This document shows positions 45,110-55,600 of a stretch of 64,000 bases of DNA, one piece after another. Position numbers and translations under genes: made by a program. A model generated the notes under the pieces. That model was not told the origin of the DNA. It searched no databases and saw only the letters and a list, made by a program, of their open reading frames with translations. The stretch lies in assembly GCA_963969495.1 (NCBI GenBank), contig OZ018317.1:32551503-32615502 (forward strand). The letters are read 5' to 3'. Source of the DNA: Ceratothoa steindachneri (lineage: Eukaryota; Arthropoda; Malacostraca; Isopoda; Cymothoidae). The first letter of the stretch is position 1. Each line of letters starts with the position of its first letter.

Positions 45110-48085
45110 AACTCCCATGCGCAACTAGGTCGTTGCCGCTAACCAATGCCACTACCGGGTTTTCTTTGTTTCATATCCTGGTCTTCTTTCTCTTCCTTGT
45201 ACCCTTTGGCGAAAGGGTGACTGAAAAGAGGGGTAGAGAGATCTTTTGAATGAGCTTCCCCGATCGAAGAGGAAGGTCAAAATAATCGCCCAAAACAACC
45301 CGCGGAGACAAGCGCTCAGTAAGAAAAAGCAAGGGATGGGGGGGAGAGGGGGTAGGATAAAAGGAATGTCGGAAAAAGAGGAAAGAAATGGAAAAGGTGA
45401 CATGAAATGAACCGAGTCGTGACCCCTAACACTGGGGAGGTCGTGAAAGGAGCCAGGAACCTCTGGGAAGAGACCTGAACAGTACAACTCCATCGCGGAT
45501 GTAGCTACAGGGTAACAAAGCAAATTACGAGGAGCCAGAATCAGATAGATTCAAGGTTACCCATTCCCCCCTTTAGACCCTCAGCATCAAAGCCGGGGCC
45601 CCACCATGGCACTCAATATACCCGTCTCCTCTACACTTCTACTTGCCCAACCAGGGAACCGAGAGAGATTAGCTCCACACGGCATATTGAGACATAATTT
45701 TGTCCCTCCTCACTCCGGCTGCCTCCATGTGTGCATGGGGAGGGGGGGGGGGAGTGGGGCCAAAGCTGGTTTTGTTCCCTCCCAAATTGATGTCAGTTAT
45801 AGCCTTCTTTATTTAACCGAGGTCACTGCGTCTCGAGAGATGCAAATATACTCAACGGCCATGACAAATCTAACCATAATCACAACCACTCAATCCTAAC
45901 AGCCAGCACAACACTAACAACCACAAATCCACGATATACCATAAGGAGTACACCAGGTTCATCATTAACCGCAAGGGGGTAAAGCAGTTGACGGAAAAGA
46001 TATGCCTAATTAACAATTCGGATCACAATGCATGCTTAAATCAAGACAACAGGGCACGAGCTCTCTCCTTATTCTACAGTCAATTTGACGCGCGCGCACA
46101 ATTCCGTACACACAAAATCGAGCCACCTCAAGAAAAAAAAAATCTAATTTGCATAAATCAGTGCAAAGTCTACTCTAGTAGTAAAAACAGGTTTTAGTAT
46201 TGCCATTTTGCGAGTCCCGAAGTGTGAGAAAGGAAAAAAACCCCGAAGAAACAACTATTGTAAAGCCTGAATGTACGATTATTTTAATCCCCCTTTATTA
46301 TTAATTCCACTCCAACACTATCCATCTCAAATTCAACTTTAAATATAGGTAAAAACGGTTATTTGTTTAAGTTGTATTAACGAATTTTCTCGAAAAACCA
46401 GTTTTCCTTTAAAAATAAATTATTAGCAGTCTAGAGACAAACCTGCAACTCCCGCTCCAATCTCAGCAAAAGAGGCGGGGCTTGCTGGCGGCTAGGATTG
46501 GCATTCGGTGGTAAAGGACGGTTTAATAGACGGGTGGGTGAGGGTGTCAGGGGAAGGGGTCACTGTGGGTATGTTGAGGGCAGGGCCAAATGGGGGAAAG
46601 GGGTGTACATTCAAAAGAACTGGAGTGAGGTAGGTAGATGGCGCTGTATGTAATGTGTGCATCGAGATATATAGATCCAGACTGGAGATTAAGAAAACAC
46701 CATAAATATAGTTTTTAAACCTACTTCTATGAATATTTAATGCAATCCCTGGCTATTACTCGCCGCTACCTGAAAAAAAAAACCCAAGTCCTTTGAAAGG
46801 CACGGATAGGGGTACATAAAAAAGGTGTTTAAACCCACCAAAATACCCCGTCAAACACTTGACCCTTCCTTCATTAGCTTTATCTACAAGGCAAGGGAAA
46901 AGAAAACGTGCGTAGCTCGACAAGCTACTGGGCGGGGGCGAACTCAGGTGAATGTATGGGTATAAATGGGTATTAATTAAAATTACACAGCTCTTTACTG
47001 ACCATTTGGGGGTCGAATTGGGACGAAGTACTCGTGAACGGAGATCAAAGATGATAAAAAACAGATTGATAAGGAAAGAAATCATCCAGATGACAGCTGC
47101 AGCATAACTAGCGAGCAGAGGAAATGAACAAGTAGTGGAACAGAAGCTGATCTTAAATACTGGGGGCCAAGCAGTGAAAGACCGCCCTCCCCCCCGAGAA
47201 GAAATTCCTACAAAATACAGGCACTCGGAACAGCCCCACAATTAAAAATCTAGGTAGATTTTTAGAAGTATTATCGGATAATATGGTCGGTTAGGGCCTT
47301 GGTTTAGTCGTATTATGGTCGCCGTTTACGAGAAATGTCCGCAATTTGGTCGGAACGACCAAATATCACTAATTTGATATTCTATTATTATTATTATTGT
47401 CATACCATTAAATAAAAAGGAATATGAATATTTCCTTGAACTAATTGTCAACATGAAGTCTAATATTTAAATCGATCGAAATAACAGCGTGTTGTACACT
47501 CATGGCCGCAACGATGGCCACGGATGTGTTTTCCAACCTTAAAAAAATATCAAAATCCACTGTTGACCATGGATGATATAAAGTAGAGACGGATAAAACG
47601 ACTAAAACACGACCCTACACAGCGAATAACATAAAACCAGATAACACGACCATATATCGTCGTCGATTTTGACTAGGGGCATTTAAGCGCCCTACCCTGG
47701 GTCATAGGAGCTTCTTGGTCCTCCCACCTTCCTTTATCTCCTATTATCTGGTGAATAATGAGTACGGCCGTACTTCCTTTGACCCCAAGTTGCAAAGCAA
47801 AAAAAAAAAGGATGGGTAGAGTCCGCTGTCCGGTTTCCACTTCACCTGTTCGTTCAAGGAGTCGTGGTGCAGTGCCCGCCTACAGTATGACGGGCTCCGA
47901 ACCACGGGTATTGACGGACTATGTATGGAAGCCGCCGTGTAGGCGACCCGAATAAGGAACTCCATCCTGCAACTAACCACAGCCGATGTGGCTGAACACC
48001 GCTAAAAAGGTGTTTCCACCTGGCTCGGTCGTAATCCCACAGCGAAAAAGACGCAAATAAATATTAATGAAACAATAATATATTT
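45110..48085. other. No gene supported
   Basis: No recognised domain in any frame; the 161-codon minus frame at 46,756-47,241 has a hydrophobic stretch but nothing diagnostic. GTGGTGCAGTGCCCG (47,862) and GGGCTCCGAACC (47,892) are weak A- and B-box-like sequences of a possible SINE. (TTA)n at ~47,382-47,396. Confidence 0.4.
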
Positions 48086-48089
48086 TTTT

Positions 48090-49250
48090 TACTTTTACTG
48101 GTTCGCGACTGGTAACTAACTCCCAGCAAGGGCATGGACGCAAGAATTACTATCTAGCATATCATTAGGCTAGATTAAAATTTATACAAATAAACCGAAA
48201 CCGCCCACCAAAAAAAAGGAAGCCTACATAACAACAAAGGCTTCGATAAAGAAGAAAAAAAAAAGTACCGCCAGAGGGAGTGCCAACCGTTCAGACCCCC
48301 GAAGGGCCTCGGTAACCGTACCACGCCGCGACGAGTGCCGCCGCATCGAATTATACGCCGAAAGAAAAGTAATAACTCCCCTCCAGGAGTAGCTGCACTG
48401 CCTCAAAGGAGGTATTTAAAGACAAATAACTCCCCTCCAGGAGTAGCTGCACTGCCTCAAAGGAGGTATTTAAAGACAAATAACTCCCCTCCAGGAGTAG
48501 CTGCACTGCCTCAAAGGAGGTATTTAAAGACAAATAACTCCCCTCCAGGAGTAGCTGCACTGCCTCAAAGGAGGTATTTAAAGACAAATAACTCCCCTCC
48601 AGGAGTAGCTGCACTGCCTCAAAGGAGGTATTTAAAGACAAATAACTCCCCTCCAGGAGTAGCTGCACTGCCTCAAAGGAGGTATTTAAAGACAAATAAC
48701 TCCCCTCGAGGAATAGCTGCACTGCCTCAAAGGAGGTATTTAAAGACAAATAACTCCCCTCGAGAAGTAGCTGCACTGCCTCAAAGGAGGTATTTAAAGA
48801 CAAATAACTCCCCTCCAGGAGTAGCTGCACTGCCTCAAAGGAGGTATTTAAAGACAAATAACTCCCCTCCAGGAGTAGCTGCACTGCCTCAAAGGAGGTA
48901 TTTAAAGACAAATAACTCCCCTCCAGGAGTAGCTGCACTGCCTCAAAGGAGGTATTTAAAGACAAAGAGAGAACGGCGACATCCTGCCCGGCCCTCATCC
49001 CGTGGTGGTGGAAGTGCAAAAGAAAAAACAACAACAGGGTGGGCAGGAGGCACGCGCCGAATATTCTCTCCTGAAGGCAAATAGATAAAGAAGAGAAGGA
49101 AGAAAAAAGCCTACGCAGCTCTTACCAGTAGATTCGGACTCCCCGGAAATTTCATTGAAGGAAAATACCCTCCATGGCTAGATCGGAGACGTGGAGGCCT
49201 CGACGAAGTGGGGACCCTCAATGGAATTGCCGTAGCTTTCTTCGAGACAT
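48090..49250 (-). mobile_element. LINE fragment with expanded endonuclease repeat
   Basis: 48,090-48,190 resembles a degenerate family 3' tail (AGGGCATGGACG, CATTAGGCTAGATT). It jumps at ~48,300 to endonuclease sequence (GGGCCTCGGTAACCGTACCACG, compare 38,092 in C3). After the 54-bp repeat it continues at 48,965-49,020 with CATCCCGTGGTGGTGG, as in copy B at 19,670. The middle of the element is therefore deleted. Confidence 0.75.
48371..48964. repeat. 54-bp tandem repeat, 11 copies, inside LINE endonuclease sequence
   Basis: The unit is AATAACTCCCCTCCAGGAGT plus AGCTGCACTGCCTCAAAGG and AGGTATTTAAAGACA. Nine copies are identical at the protein level, and copies 7 and 8 carry changes (CTCGAGGAATAG; CTCGAGAAGTAG). 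Both strands stay open: 249 codons on plus (48,335-49,084, unit NNSPPGVAALPQRRYLKT) and 227 codons on minus (48,351-49,034, unit SLNTSFEAVQLLLEGSYL). The minus frame is the endonuclease orientation. Near-identity means recent expansion. Confidence 0.97.
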
Positions 49251-49525
49251 CTTTTTTTTAAAATTTAAGAGTTCATCTGGCGACTTCCTACTTGGGCATA
49301 GGTCGCCGTACTCACTACAGCCTACGACTAGGCTATATTAAAAACAAAACAAATAAATAACAAGTAACAAGGATAAAAAGATCATAGAATGAAAACAAAT
49401 ACAAAAAAAAACGAGGCAAAAAGCTAATAAGAAGGAAGCGCGCACCAGCGTCAGGGGTAGACTCGCCTTCCCCCGGCCCAGGAGAATGCGACTCACAAAA
49501 AAGTCAAATAAAGAGGGAGGCCAGC

Positions 49526-50480
49526 CTACTCAAAAAAGTCGTATAGTCTCGAAGTCGGTGTGTACGAACAGGTCGCGAGTACAAGGGAAAAGCGGTAGCG
49601 ACCCAGCTCGTTCCGGTACCGGGAGGGGTAACGTGCGCGAAGATCACCTGGACTGGGACATTCAACTAGAAATTGCCGAAGCGGGGGGACAAAGTAGTCG
49701 TCGCAGTTGGTTGCGGAGTTGTGTGTCACTAAATGGAGGTGCGTCCAGCGAGTGTTCCCGAATCGGGAACGACAGAAAGCAACCTGAAGCCGTCGCGGCA
49801 GGGGAGGGGGGGGGATGTCCGTGGCAACAGTCGAGGCGCAATGGCACATAACTTTAAGTTCCCCTCGACCATCTTCCATCTTCTTTGCCAAGCCACCCGG
49901 GGGGGAGCCAGTACTCCTGCCATGTAATCGGTGTGAGGATAAACGAAACGCTCGTCCGGTCGCCCAGTCCTCGCGGATTCTTTAGCGCACACATCGGCGT
50001 GCTCATTCCTCACAATCCCTACATGTCCAGGGACCCAGCAGAAGATAATCTCGACATCCGCCCGGCTCGCCAAAACCGTGGAGTCACGGATATCGCGAAC
50101 CAGGGGATGCGGCGATTCCAATGCTCCGAGAGTACTCAGAGCGCTTTGTGAGTCGCTATAAATCACAATCCGGGCTCCGAACCGGGCACGTCGCGTTATC
50201 TCCCGTACCGAGCGATGTATTGCAACCAGCTCGACCGTGAAGAAAGACGCACCACCTGGCAGAGCCACGCTGACTTAAAACAGATGGGACACGGCGTGGA
50301 AGCCGACCCCTTCTTGGGACTTGGAGCCATCCGTATACAGTGGCACGATTCCAGCGTGACCCGAAGTGTGCTCCAAGTAGGCCGAACGCAATACTCCCGG
50401 CGCTGTACAAACTTTGGGGGCAGAGGCATGGCGACAAATATTCAAAGGCGGTACCCTCCAGGGTGGCGTCCTAGGCAGAA
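49526..50480 (-). pseudogene. LINE E: RNase H (well preserved) and C-terminus
   Basis: A 179-codon open frame (50,268-49,729) reads ASFFTVELVAIHRSVREITR, RIVIYSDSQSALSTLGALES and VEIIFCWVPGHVGIVRNEHA. All catalytic-region signatures after the first strand are kept: SDS Asp, and H in PGHVG, then D in NEHAD. The N-terminal TDGS strand lies in another frame (50,437-50,280). The C-terminus 49,891-49,526 has RRLQVAFCRSRFGNTRWTHL and FLVECPSPGDLRARYP. Confidence 0.82.
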
Positions 50481-50499
50481 CCAGTGGCGCTACCGGCCC

Positions 50500-51840
50500 G
50501 AGAGCTATACCTAGCCCTCAAAGGAGTTTTCTAGCCCTAAACCCAAAGGGCTTAGGGTATGACTGGCGTCTCTCGGTGGCATAGACACCGTCAAGATCGG
50601 GTGCGGATGCAGTGAGAGCTGTTGACGACTGAGGGAGGCACCGGGCTCACGCGTACAGGCGAATAATGCACTGTGCACGGCGTAGAGCGAGTGGCATCTA
50701 CCTCCCCAGCATCGACAATAGGCTCTCAATGGAGGAAGTGCGGAAGGCATTCGTCACCAAGGGAAGGTCGATGTGGTGGATAGAGTCCACCTTCTGCAAT
50801 ACACGCTCGGCTGCTATAGCATAAAACTCGCATCCGTAGTCGAACTCCAAACGAATAAAGGATCTATAAAAAAAGTAAGGCAGTAGCCCTATCAGCGCCC
50901 CAGGCGCTGAACAAAACGGAACGAAGAATATCCATGGCACGGGTACAAGAGACTCTAAAGCTGCGAATGTGAGTCTCCCCGGTGAGGCATCGGTCAAATA
51001 CAAGACCAATGAAACGTGAGAGTACACCACTTCCAGGAGCACCCCATTTAGAAACAAGTCCGGGTCATGGTAGAGGCGTGGATGGCGGCAGAAGGGTACC
51101 ACTTTAGTCTTGGCCAAGGAAAACCGAAGCCTGTGCGCTTCGGCATAGCGAGAGACACAGTTCAATGCCTGTTGGAGTCGACGCTCCAAAGTTGGCATCT
51201 GGGACACGCCATAAGAGATCGAAAGGTCGTTCACGTAGAGCGTGAACGACCTTTCGATCTCTGCGTCTCTCGCTATGCCGAAGCGCACAGGCTTCGGTTT
51301 TCCTTGGCCAAGACTAAAGTGGTACCCTTCTGCAGCACCGTCGTGATGTCATTAATGCTCAGGGCAACGATTGTGACACTAAGGACACTTACCTGTGGGA
51401 CACGCTCTTCCTGCTCAATTGGGCCGGAGAGGGCTCCCCCCACCCGTACGTGGAATCTACGACCTCGCCAAAATTCAAATATAGAGATTGGGAGTCGTTC
51501 CCTTGCTCCGACCTTGTGGAGAATCTCCATGATACAGTATCACCATGCGGTATCACAGGACTTTTCCAGATCGAAAAACACCGTGGCGTAGTGCCGTCTA
51601 CGAAGGAAGGCCTTGCAGACGGCATTTTTCAGTCGGAGCAGAGCATCCGACGTAGATTGGAACTTGCGGAAGCCGCAACATGCAGAAGACAGAGGGCCTC
51701 CCAGATCCTGTTGAATAAATCTAACAAAAGCCATGCCTTGCTCACCCAGGTGTCGAAGCATGACGTACAGGACGTCTGGACCAGTAGCGGTGTCCGCGCA
51801 CGAGGCGAGAAAGGGAACGCAACTCACTCAAAGTAAACCT
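50500..51840 (-). pseudogene. LINE E: reverse transcriptase with internal inversion
   Basis: Fingers: CCGFRKFQSTSDALLRLKNA and YATVFFDLEKSCDTAW (51,680-51,540, motif A). Motif B region VPQVSVLSVTIVALSINDIT at ~51,400. At ~51,245 the frame reads LYVNDLSISYG (first Asp of YVDD changed to Asn). The thumb follows at 50,698-51,060. An inverted duplicate (51,241-51,337) is inserted between motif B and the palm. Confidence 0.82.
51087..51337. repeat. Inverted duplication inside RT of copy E
   Basis: 51,217-51,239 (GATCGAAAGGTCGTTCACG) is mirrored at 51,241-51,261 across a TAGAG centre. Then 51,262-51,337 mirrors 51,087-51,162 (CTTGGCCAAGGAAAACCGAA, TGTGCGCTTCGGCATAGCGA). The template interval 51,163-51,216 is skipped in the mirrored copy. 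The arms are almost identical, indicating a recent event. Confidence 0.93.
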
Positions 51841-52059
51841 CTCGTTGAAGGTTTCTCCGCCCCTGGAGGTAGTCCAGTCAGCGGCCTTCTGCGACAATAC
51901 GACGCGCATTGAATAATGCGGAGCAGCATTCCGGCTAGAGAATGCGGAGAAAGCGGTCGTGAAGGATTCCGTCACGGACGCGGGGTCCCATTCTCCTGGA
52001 GAACGGGAGAGGAGTCCTGCGAGAACTTGCTCCGAATCCTTTTGACTCGCTTCCACCCT

Positions 52060-52645
52060 TCTTCTTGTCTGTCAAAGGGGCATCAACCCAAGGTGAGTCC
52101 TTCCTCTCCTTGTGAATCCTAGGGGATCCAAGCCACCTGAAGGGAAGCTTGCACAGGGGCGGACTAAGTTTTGGTGTTTGCTACCGAGCACTGGTTCGAC
52201 CCTATGGAAGATCTTACCCTTTGGGGCCCGGTCACCTCCAGGACAATGTCCATCTCAGAGGTGGCCTCATTAAGGCCATCTCCAACCGCCCCCCACACCA
52301 AGGGATCACGGATTCCATTTGAGGTACCTACTTTTTGTTGTCTTCTCTGGCCTGTGAACTGACTTTAATCGGGGAAGAGAGGGGGCAGGCACTCCGACCC
52401 CCCTGCAAGCTGTAAATGCAGGGGAAACGGTCCAACTGTATCCGCTTTCCATTGCCTCCGTTAGGTGGTTGGCCATATCGAGTCACTCCCACAGGGAGTG
52501 ATCGTTTTTGTGCCGCCTGCCTACCCTCTTGGCAGTCTCCTGTGATATAAAAGGGGAGAGTGCCATTGGTCGGAAGATGGAGTCGTCCATAGGTGATTCC
52601 ACAGAAGTGGGTGAGGGGGAAACCCACGAACCCATACGTCTAGGA
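52060..52645 (-). mobile_element. Putative 5' untranslated region of the LINE family (copy E)
   Basis: Lies upstream (right) of copy E on the minus strand and is similar to 57,255-57,587, which lies directly upstream of the ORF1 start of copy G. Shared blocks include GAGTGCCATT/GGAATGCCAT, GGTGATTCCA, GGGTGAGGGGGA and the terminal GGAGAGGAGTAA. Copy F's poly(T)/3' end abuts that terminal sequence, giving a head-to-tail arrangement. An alternative is an unrelated repeat that is a frequent neighbour. Confidence 0.5.
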
Positions 52646-52872
52646 GAGGAGTAATTTTTTTTTAGGAGCCCATCTGGCGACTACCCACTTGGAGACAAGT
52701 CGCCGCACTCACGACAGCCTAGCACTGGGCTACTTTCAAATAAGAATGAAAAACAATAACAATAATAAGGGAAAAACGTAACAAGGAGGAAGCAAGCTTC
52801 TGCGTCGGGAGGGGGGAGGGGGTCTCCCGGCGCAGGAACGTGCGACCTACAAAGAAAACAACAACAAAAAAA

Positions 52873-53870
52873 CTAGTTAAATAAAAGGGAAGGCAGGCCT
52901 CCCCCCCAGAAGTCTACAAGTACACCAGTCAATGTGCACACACTCGGCCCCAGTACAAGGGACAGGCGGTAGCGACCCCACCCATCCTGGTACCGGGACA
53001 GGTAACTTGCGCGAAGATCACTCAAATTGGGGCATTCGACAAGAATGTGCCGAAAAGTCTGGGGAACGACGCAGTCGTCACAATAGGACGCAGGTGAGCA
53101 CTCCATTGAATAGCAATGCGTCACACGAGTGTGCCGATTCGGAGACGACAGAAAGCGACCTGAAGCCGTCGCGGCATTGTGGGATAGGTCTATGGGAACA
53201 GTCGCGGCGCAATGGCACGCAACTTTAAGTTTCCATGGACCGTCTCCCATCTTCTTTGCCAAGCAGTCCGAAGAGCTGCCCGCATTCCTGCCATTAGTCT
53301 GTGTGTGAAAGAGCGAAACGCTGGTCCGGGCGCCCGGTTTTCGCGGACTATTCGGCGCGCTCATTCCCCGCAATTCAGAAATGTCCAGGAACCCAGCAGA
53401 AGGTAATCTGGAAATCCACCAGGCTCACTAAGAACGTGGCATCACGAATATCGCGAACCAGAGGTGGCGGAGATTCCAATGCACCGATAGCACTCAAGAC
53501 GCTCTGTGTGTCGCTATAAATCACGATCACGGGCTCCGAACTGGGCACGTCACGTAGTCTCTCGTACCGAGTGGTGTATTGCCACCAGCTCAGCCGTGAA
53601 AACAGACGCACCGCACGGTAGAGCCCCACTGACTTCAAACAGAGGGGATACGGCGTGGAAACCGACCCCCTCTTTGGGATTTAGAGCCATCCGTATACAC
53701 TGGCACAGTTCCAGCGTGACACGAGATGTGCTCCAAAAAGGCCGAACGCAATACTCCCGGCGCTGAACAAGCTTTGGGAGCAGAGGCGTGGCGACAAATA
53801 GCCAACGGTGGTAACCTCAAGGGTGGCCTTCTGGGCAGAACCAAGTTGTTTCCGAGCCCTAAACCCTTTC
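52873..53870 (-). pseudogene. LINE F: ORF2 C-terminus and RNase H
   Basis: A 166-codon open frame (53,373-52,873) covers the C-terminus with ECSPASYCDDCVVPQTFRHI and LVECPNLSDLRASYLSRYQD, keeping the C-x2-C...H...C pattern. RNase H pieces are VPVYTDGSKSQRGGRFPRR (53,874-53,635 frame) and VIVIYSDTQSVLSAIGALES, QITFCWVPGHF (53,638-53,375). Frameshifts fall between strands 1 and 2 and after PGHF. Confidence 0.82.
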
Positions 53871-53879
53871 CCAAAAGAG

Positions 53880-54360
53880 TTTAGGGTATAAAGCCAAAGG
53901 GTTTAGGGTATGAATTGCGTCTCTCGGGCGGAAAAAGCACCGTCGAGATCAGCTGCGGATGCTTTGAGAGCCGTTGGCGACAAAGGGAGACGCTGCGCTC
54001 GTGCGTAGAGGCGAGTAATGCACTGTGCACGGCGCATAGATAATGGCATCTCTCCAGAATCGACAAGCAGGCTCTCAATAGGGAAAGTGCGGAAGGCGCT
54101 GGTCGCCAAGCGAAGGCCGGTGTGGTGGATCGAGTCCACCTTCCACAATAGTCGTTTGGCTGCGGATGCATCAAACCCGCATCCGTAGTCGAGCTTCGAA
54201 CGGACAAAGGATCGATAAAAAAGTAAGGCAGTAGCCCTATCAGCGCCCCAGGCGATGAACGTCACGGAACGAAGAATATCCATGGGGCGTGTATAAGAGA
54301 CCCTAAGGCTGCGAATATGAGCCTGCCAGGTGAGGAGTCGGTCAGAGACAAGACCAAGGA
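53880..54360 (-). pseudogene. LINE F: reverse transcriptase thumb
   Basis: 54,283-53,903 reads SVTFIAWGADRATALLFYRS, KLDYGCGFDASAAKRLLWKV and SIHHTGLRLATSAFRTFPIE, the conserved thumb region. The RT palm and fingers are not present because the copy ends here. Confidence 0.85.
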
Positions 54361-54533
54361 ATTTTTTTTTTTTTGTAATTAAGGGGCTATCTGGCGACTG
54401 CCGACTTAGGCATTAGTCGCCGTAAACAAACAGCCTAGTTCTAGGCTACTTTAAAAATTAAACAGGAAACAATAAAAAGAGATAACAATAACAATAAAAA
54501 AGCAATAACAAAAACAACAACAATTAAACTGGG

Positions 54534-55600
54534 TTAAATGAAAGGGAGAAGGCCAACCTCCCCCCAAAAGTCAATAAGTCCACTAGTCATGGTGCACGCA
54601 CTCGTTCCGAGTACAAGGGACAGGCGGTAGCGACCCCGCCCATCCCGGTACCGGGACAGGTATCGTGCGCGAAGATCACCCAGACTGGGACATTCGACAA
54701 GAATGTGCCGAACAGTCTGGGGGACGACGCAGTCGTTGCAATAGGGCGCAGGCGAGCGCTCCATCAAGTAGCGATGCGTCACACGAGTGTGTCCGATTCG
54801 AAGACGACAGAAAGCAACCTGAAGCCGCCGCGGCATTGGGGGATAGGTCCATGGGAACAGTCGCGGCGCAATGGCACGCAACTTTAAGTTCCCCTCGACC
54901 GTCTCCCATCTTCTTTGCCAAGCAGTCCGAAGAGCTGCCCGTATTCCTGCCATGTAGTCAGTGTGAGGAAGAGCGAAACGCTGGTCCGGTCACAGAGTCC
55001 TCGCGGACTCTTTGGCGCCCTCATCGGCGAGCTCATTCCCCGCAATTCCTACATGTCCAGGAACCCAGCAGAAGATAATCTCGACATCTGCCCGGCTCGC
55101 CAAAACCGTGGCGTCACGGATTTCGCGAACCAGGGGATGCGGAGATTCCAATGCCCCGAGAGCACTCAGGGCGCTTTGTGAGTCGCTATAGATCACAATC
55201 CGGTCTCCGAACCGGGCACGTCACGTAATCTCCCGTACCGAGTGGTGTATTGCCACCAGCTCGGCCGTGAAGACAGACGCAGCGCCTGGTAGAGCCCCGC
55301 TGACTTCAAACAGAGGGGATACGGCGTGGAAGCCGACCCCCTCTTGGAACTTGGAGCCATCTGTATACACTGGCACGGTACCAGCGTGACACGATGTGTG
55401 CTCCAAAAAGGTCGAACGCAATACTCCCGGCGCAGTACAAGCTTTGGGAGCAGAGGCGTGGCGACAAATAGCCAAATGTGGTACCCTCCAGGGTGGTGTC
55501 CTGGGCAGAACCAGGGGCGCCACCGGCCCGAGAGCTATATCTACTTCTCGAAGGAGTTTCCTGGCCCTAAACCCAAAGGGCTTAGGGTATGACTGGCGTC
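54534..55600 (-). pseudogene. LINE G: RNase H and ORF2 C-terminus
   Basis: The C-terminal 139 codons (54,953-54,534) are open: RRLQVAFCRLRIGHTRVTHR, MERSPAPYCNDCVVPQTVRH and LVECPSLGDLRARYLSRYRD, ending in GEVGLLPFI and a stop. RNase H: VPVYTDGSKFQEGVGFHAVS, ALPGAASVFTAELVAIHHSV (55,826-55,221), then after one frameshift YSDSQSALSALGALESPHPL and VEIIFCWVPGHVGIAGNELA (55,196-54,990). All catalytic signatures (TDG, AEL, SDS, NELAD) are readable. Confidence 0.87.

Larger units (their letters stand above)
43590..45110 (-). pseudogene. CR1-like LINE ORF2 remnant (endonuclease and RT fingers)
   Basis: Minus strand, right to left. 45,107-44,892 reads RWGISPMISGRDLANNKLIT, then GDFAGEFCIRGYVMFYRPRG, matching the CR1-type endonuclease block (W..D..I.GY..FR.DR..GGG). 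A frameshifted QVLVYRPLYQRAEMDKDL (VYRPP block) follows near 44,800. At 43,700-43,590 EAQTLYKSPGPDGFFSRVLR is the RT fingers motif (KSPGPDGxxxxVL). Between them lie a tandem repeat and a perfect hairpin, so the coding is thoroughly broken. Confidence 0.7.
49252..52060 (-). mobile_element. LINE copy E
   Basis: T8 and 3' tail (AGAGTTCATCTGGCGACTTCC, CATAGGTCGCCGTACTCAC, TACGACTAGGCTATATT), then ORF2 C-terminus, RNase H, RT and linker to 52,060. It continues into 5'-untranslated-like sequence to ~52,645. Endonuclease and ORF1 are absent, so this is a deletion derivative. Confidence 0.85.
52646..54360 (-). mobile_element. LINE copy F (5' truncated)
   Basis: T9, 3' tail (AGGAGCCCATCTGGCGACTA, GACAAGTCGCCGCACTCACG, CTAGCACTGGGCTACTTTC), ORF2 C-terminus, RNase H and RT thumb. 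The sequence stops at 54,360 directly against copy G's poly(T). Confidence 0.87.

Noticed and set aside
46756..47241. 161-codon minus-strand ORF with hydrophobic segment
   Set aside because: No recognisable family, no splice or start context, composition explained by the local sequence.
47850..47930. tRNA or SINE head
   Set aside because: The A- and B-box-like sequences are weak, no arm pairs convincingly, and no tail was found.
48335..49084. 249-codon plus-strand ORF with 18-residue repeats
   Set aside because: It is the antisense of a LINE endonuclease segment expanded as a 54-bp minisatellite; openness comes from the repeat, not from coding selection.
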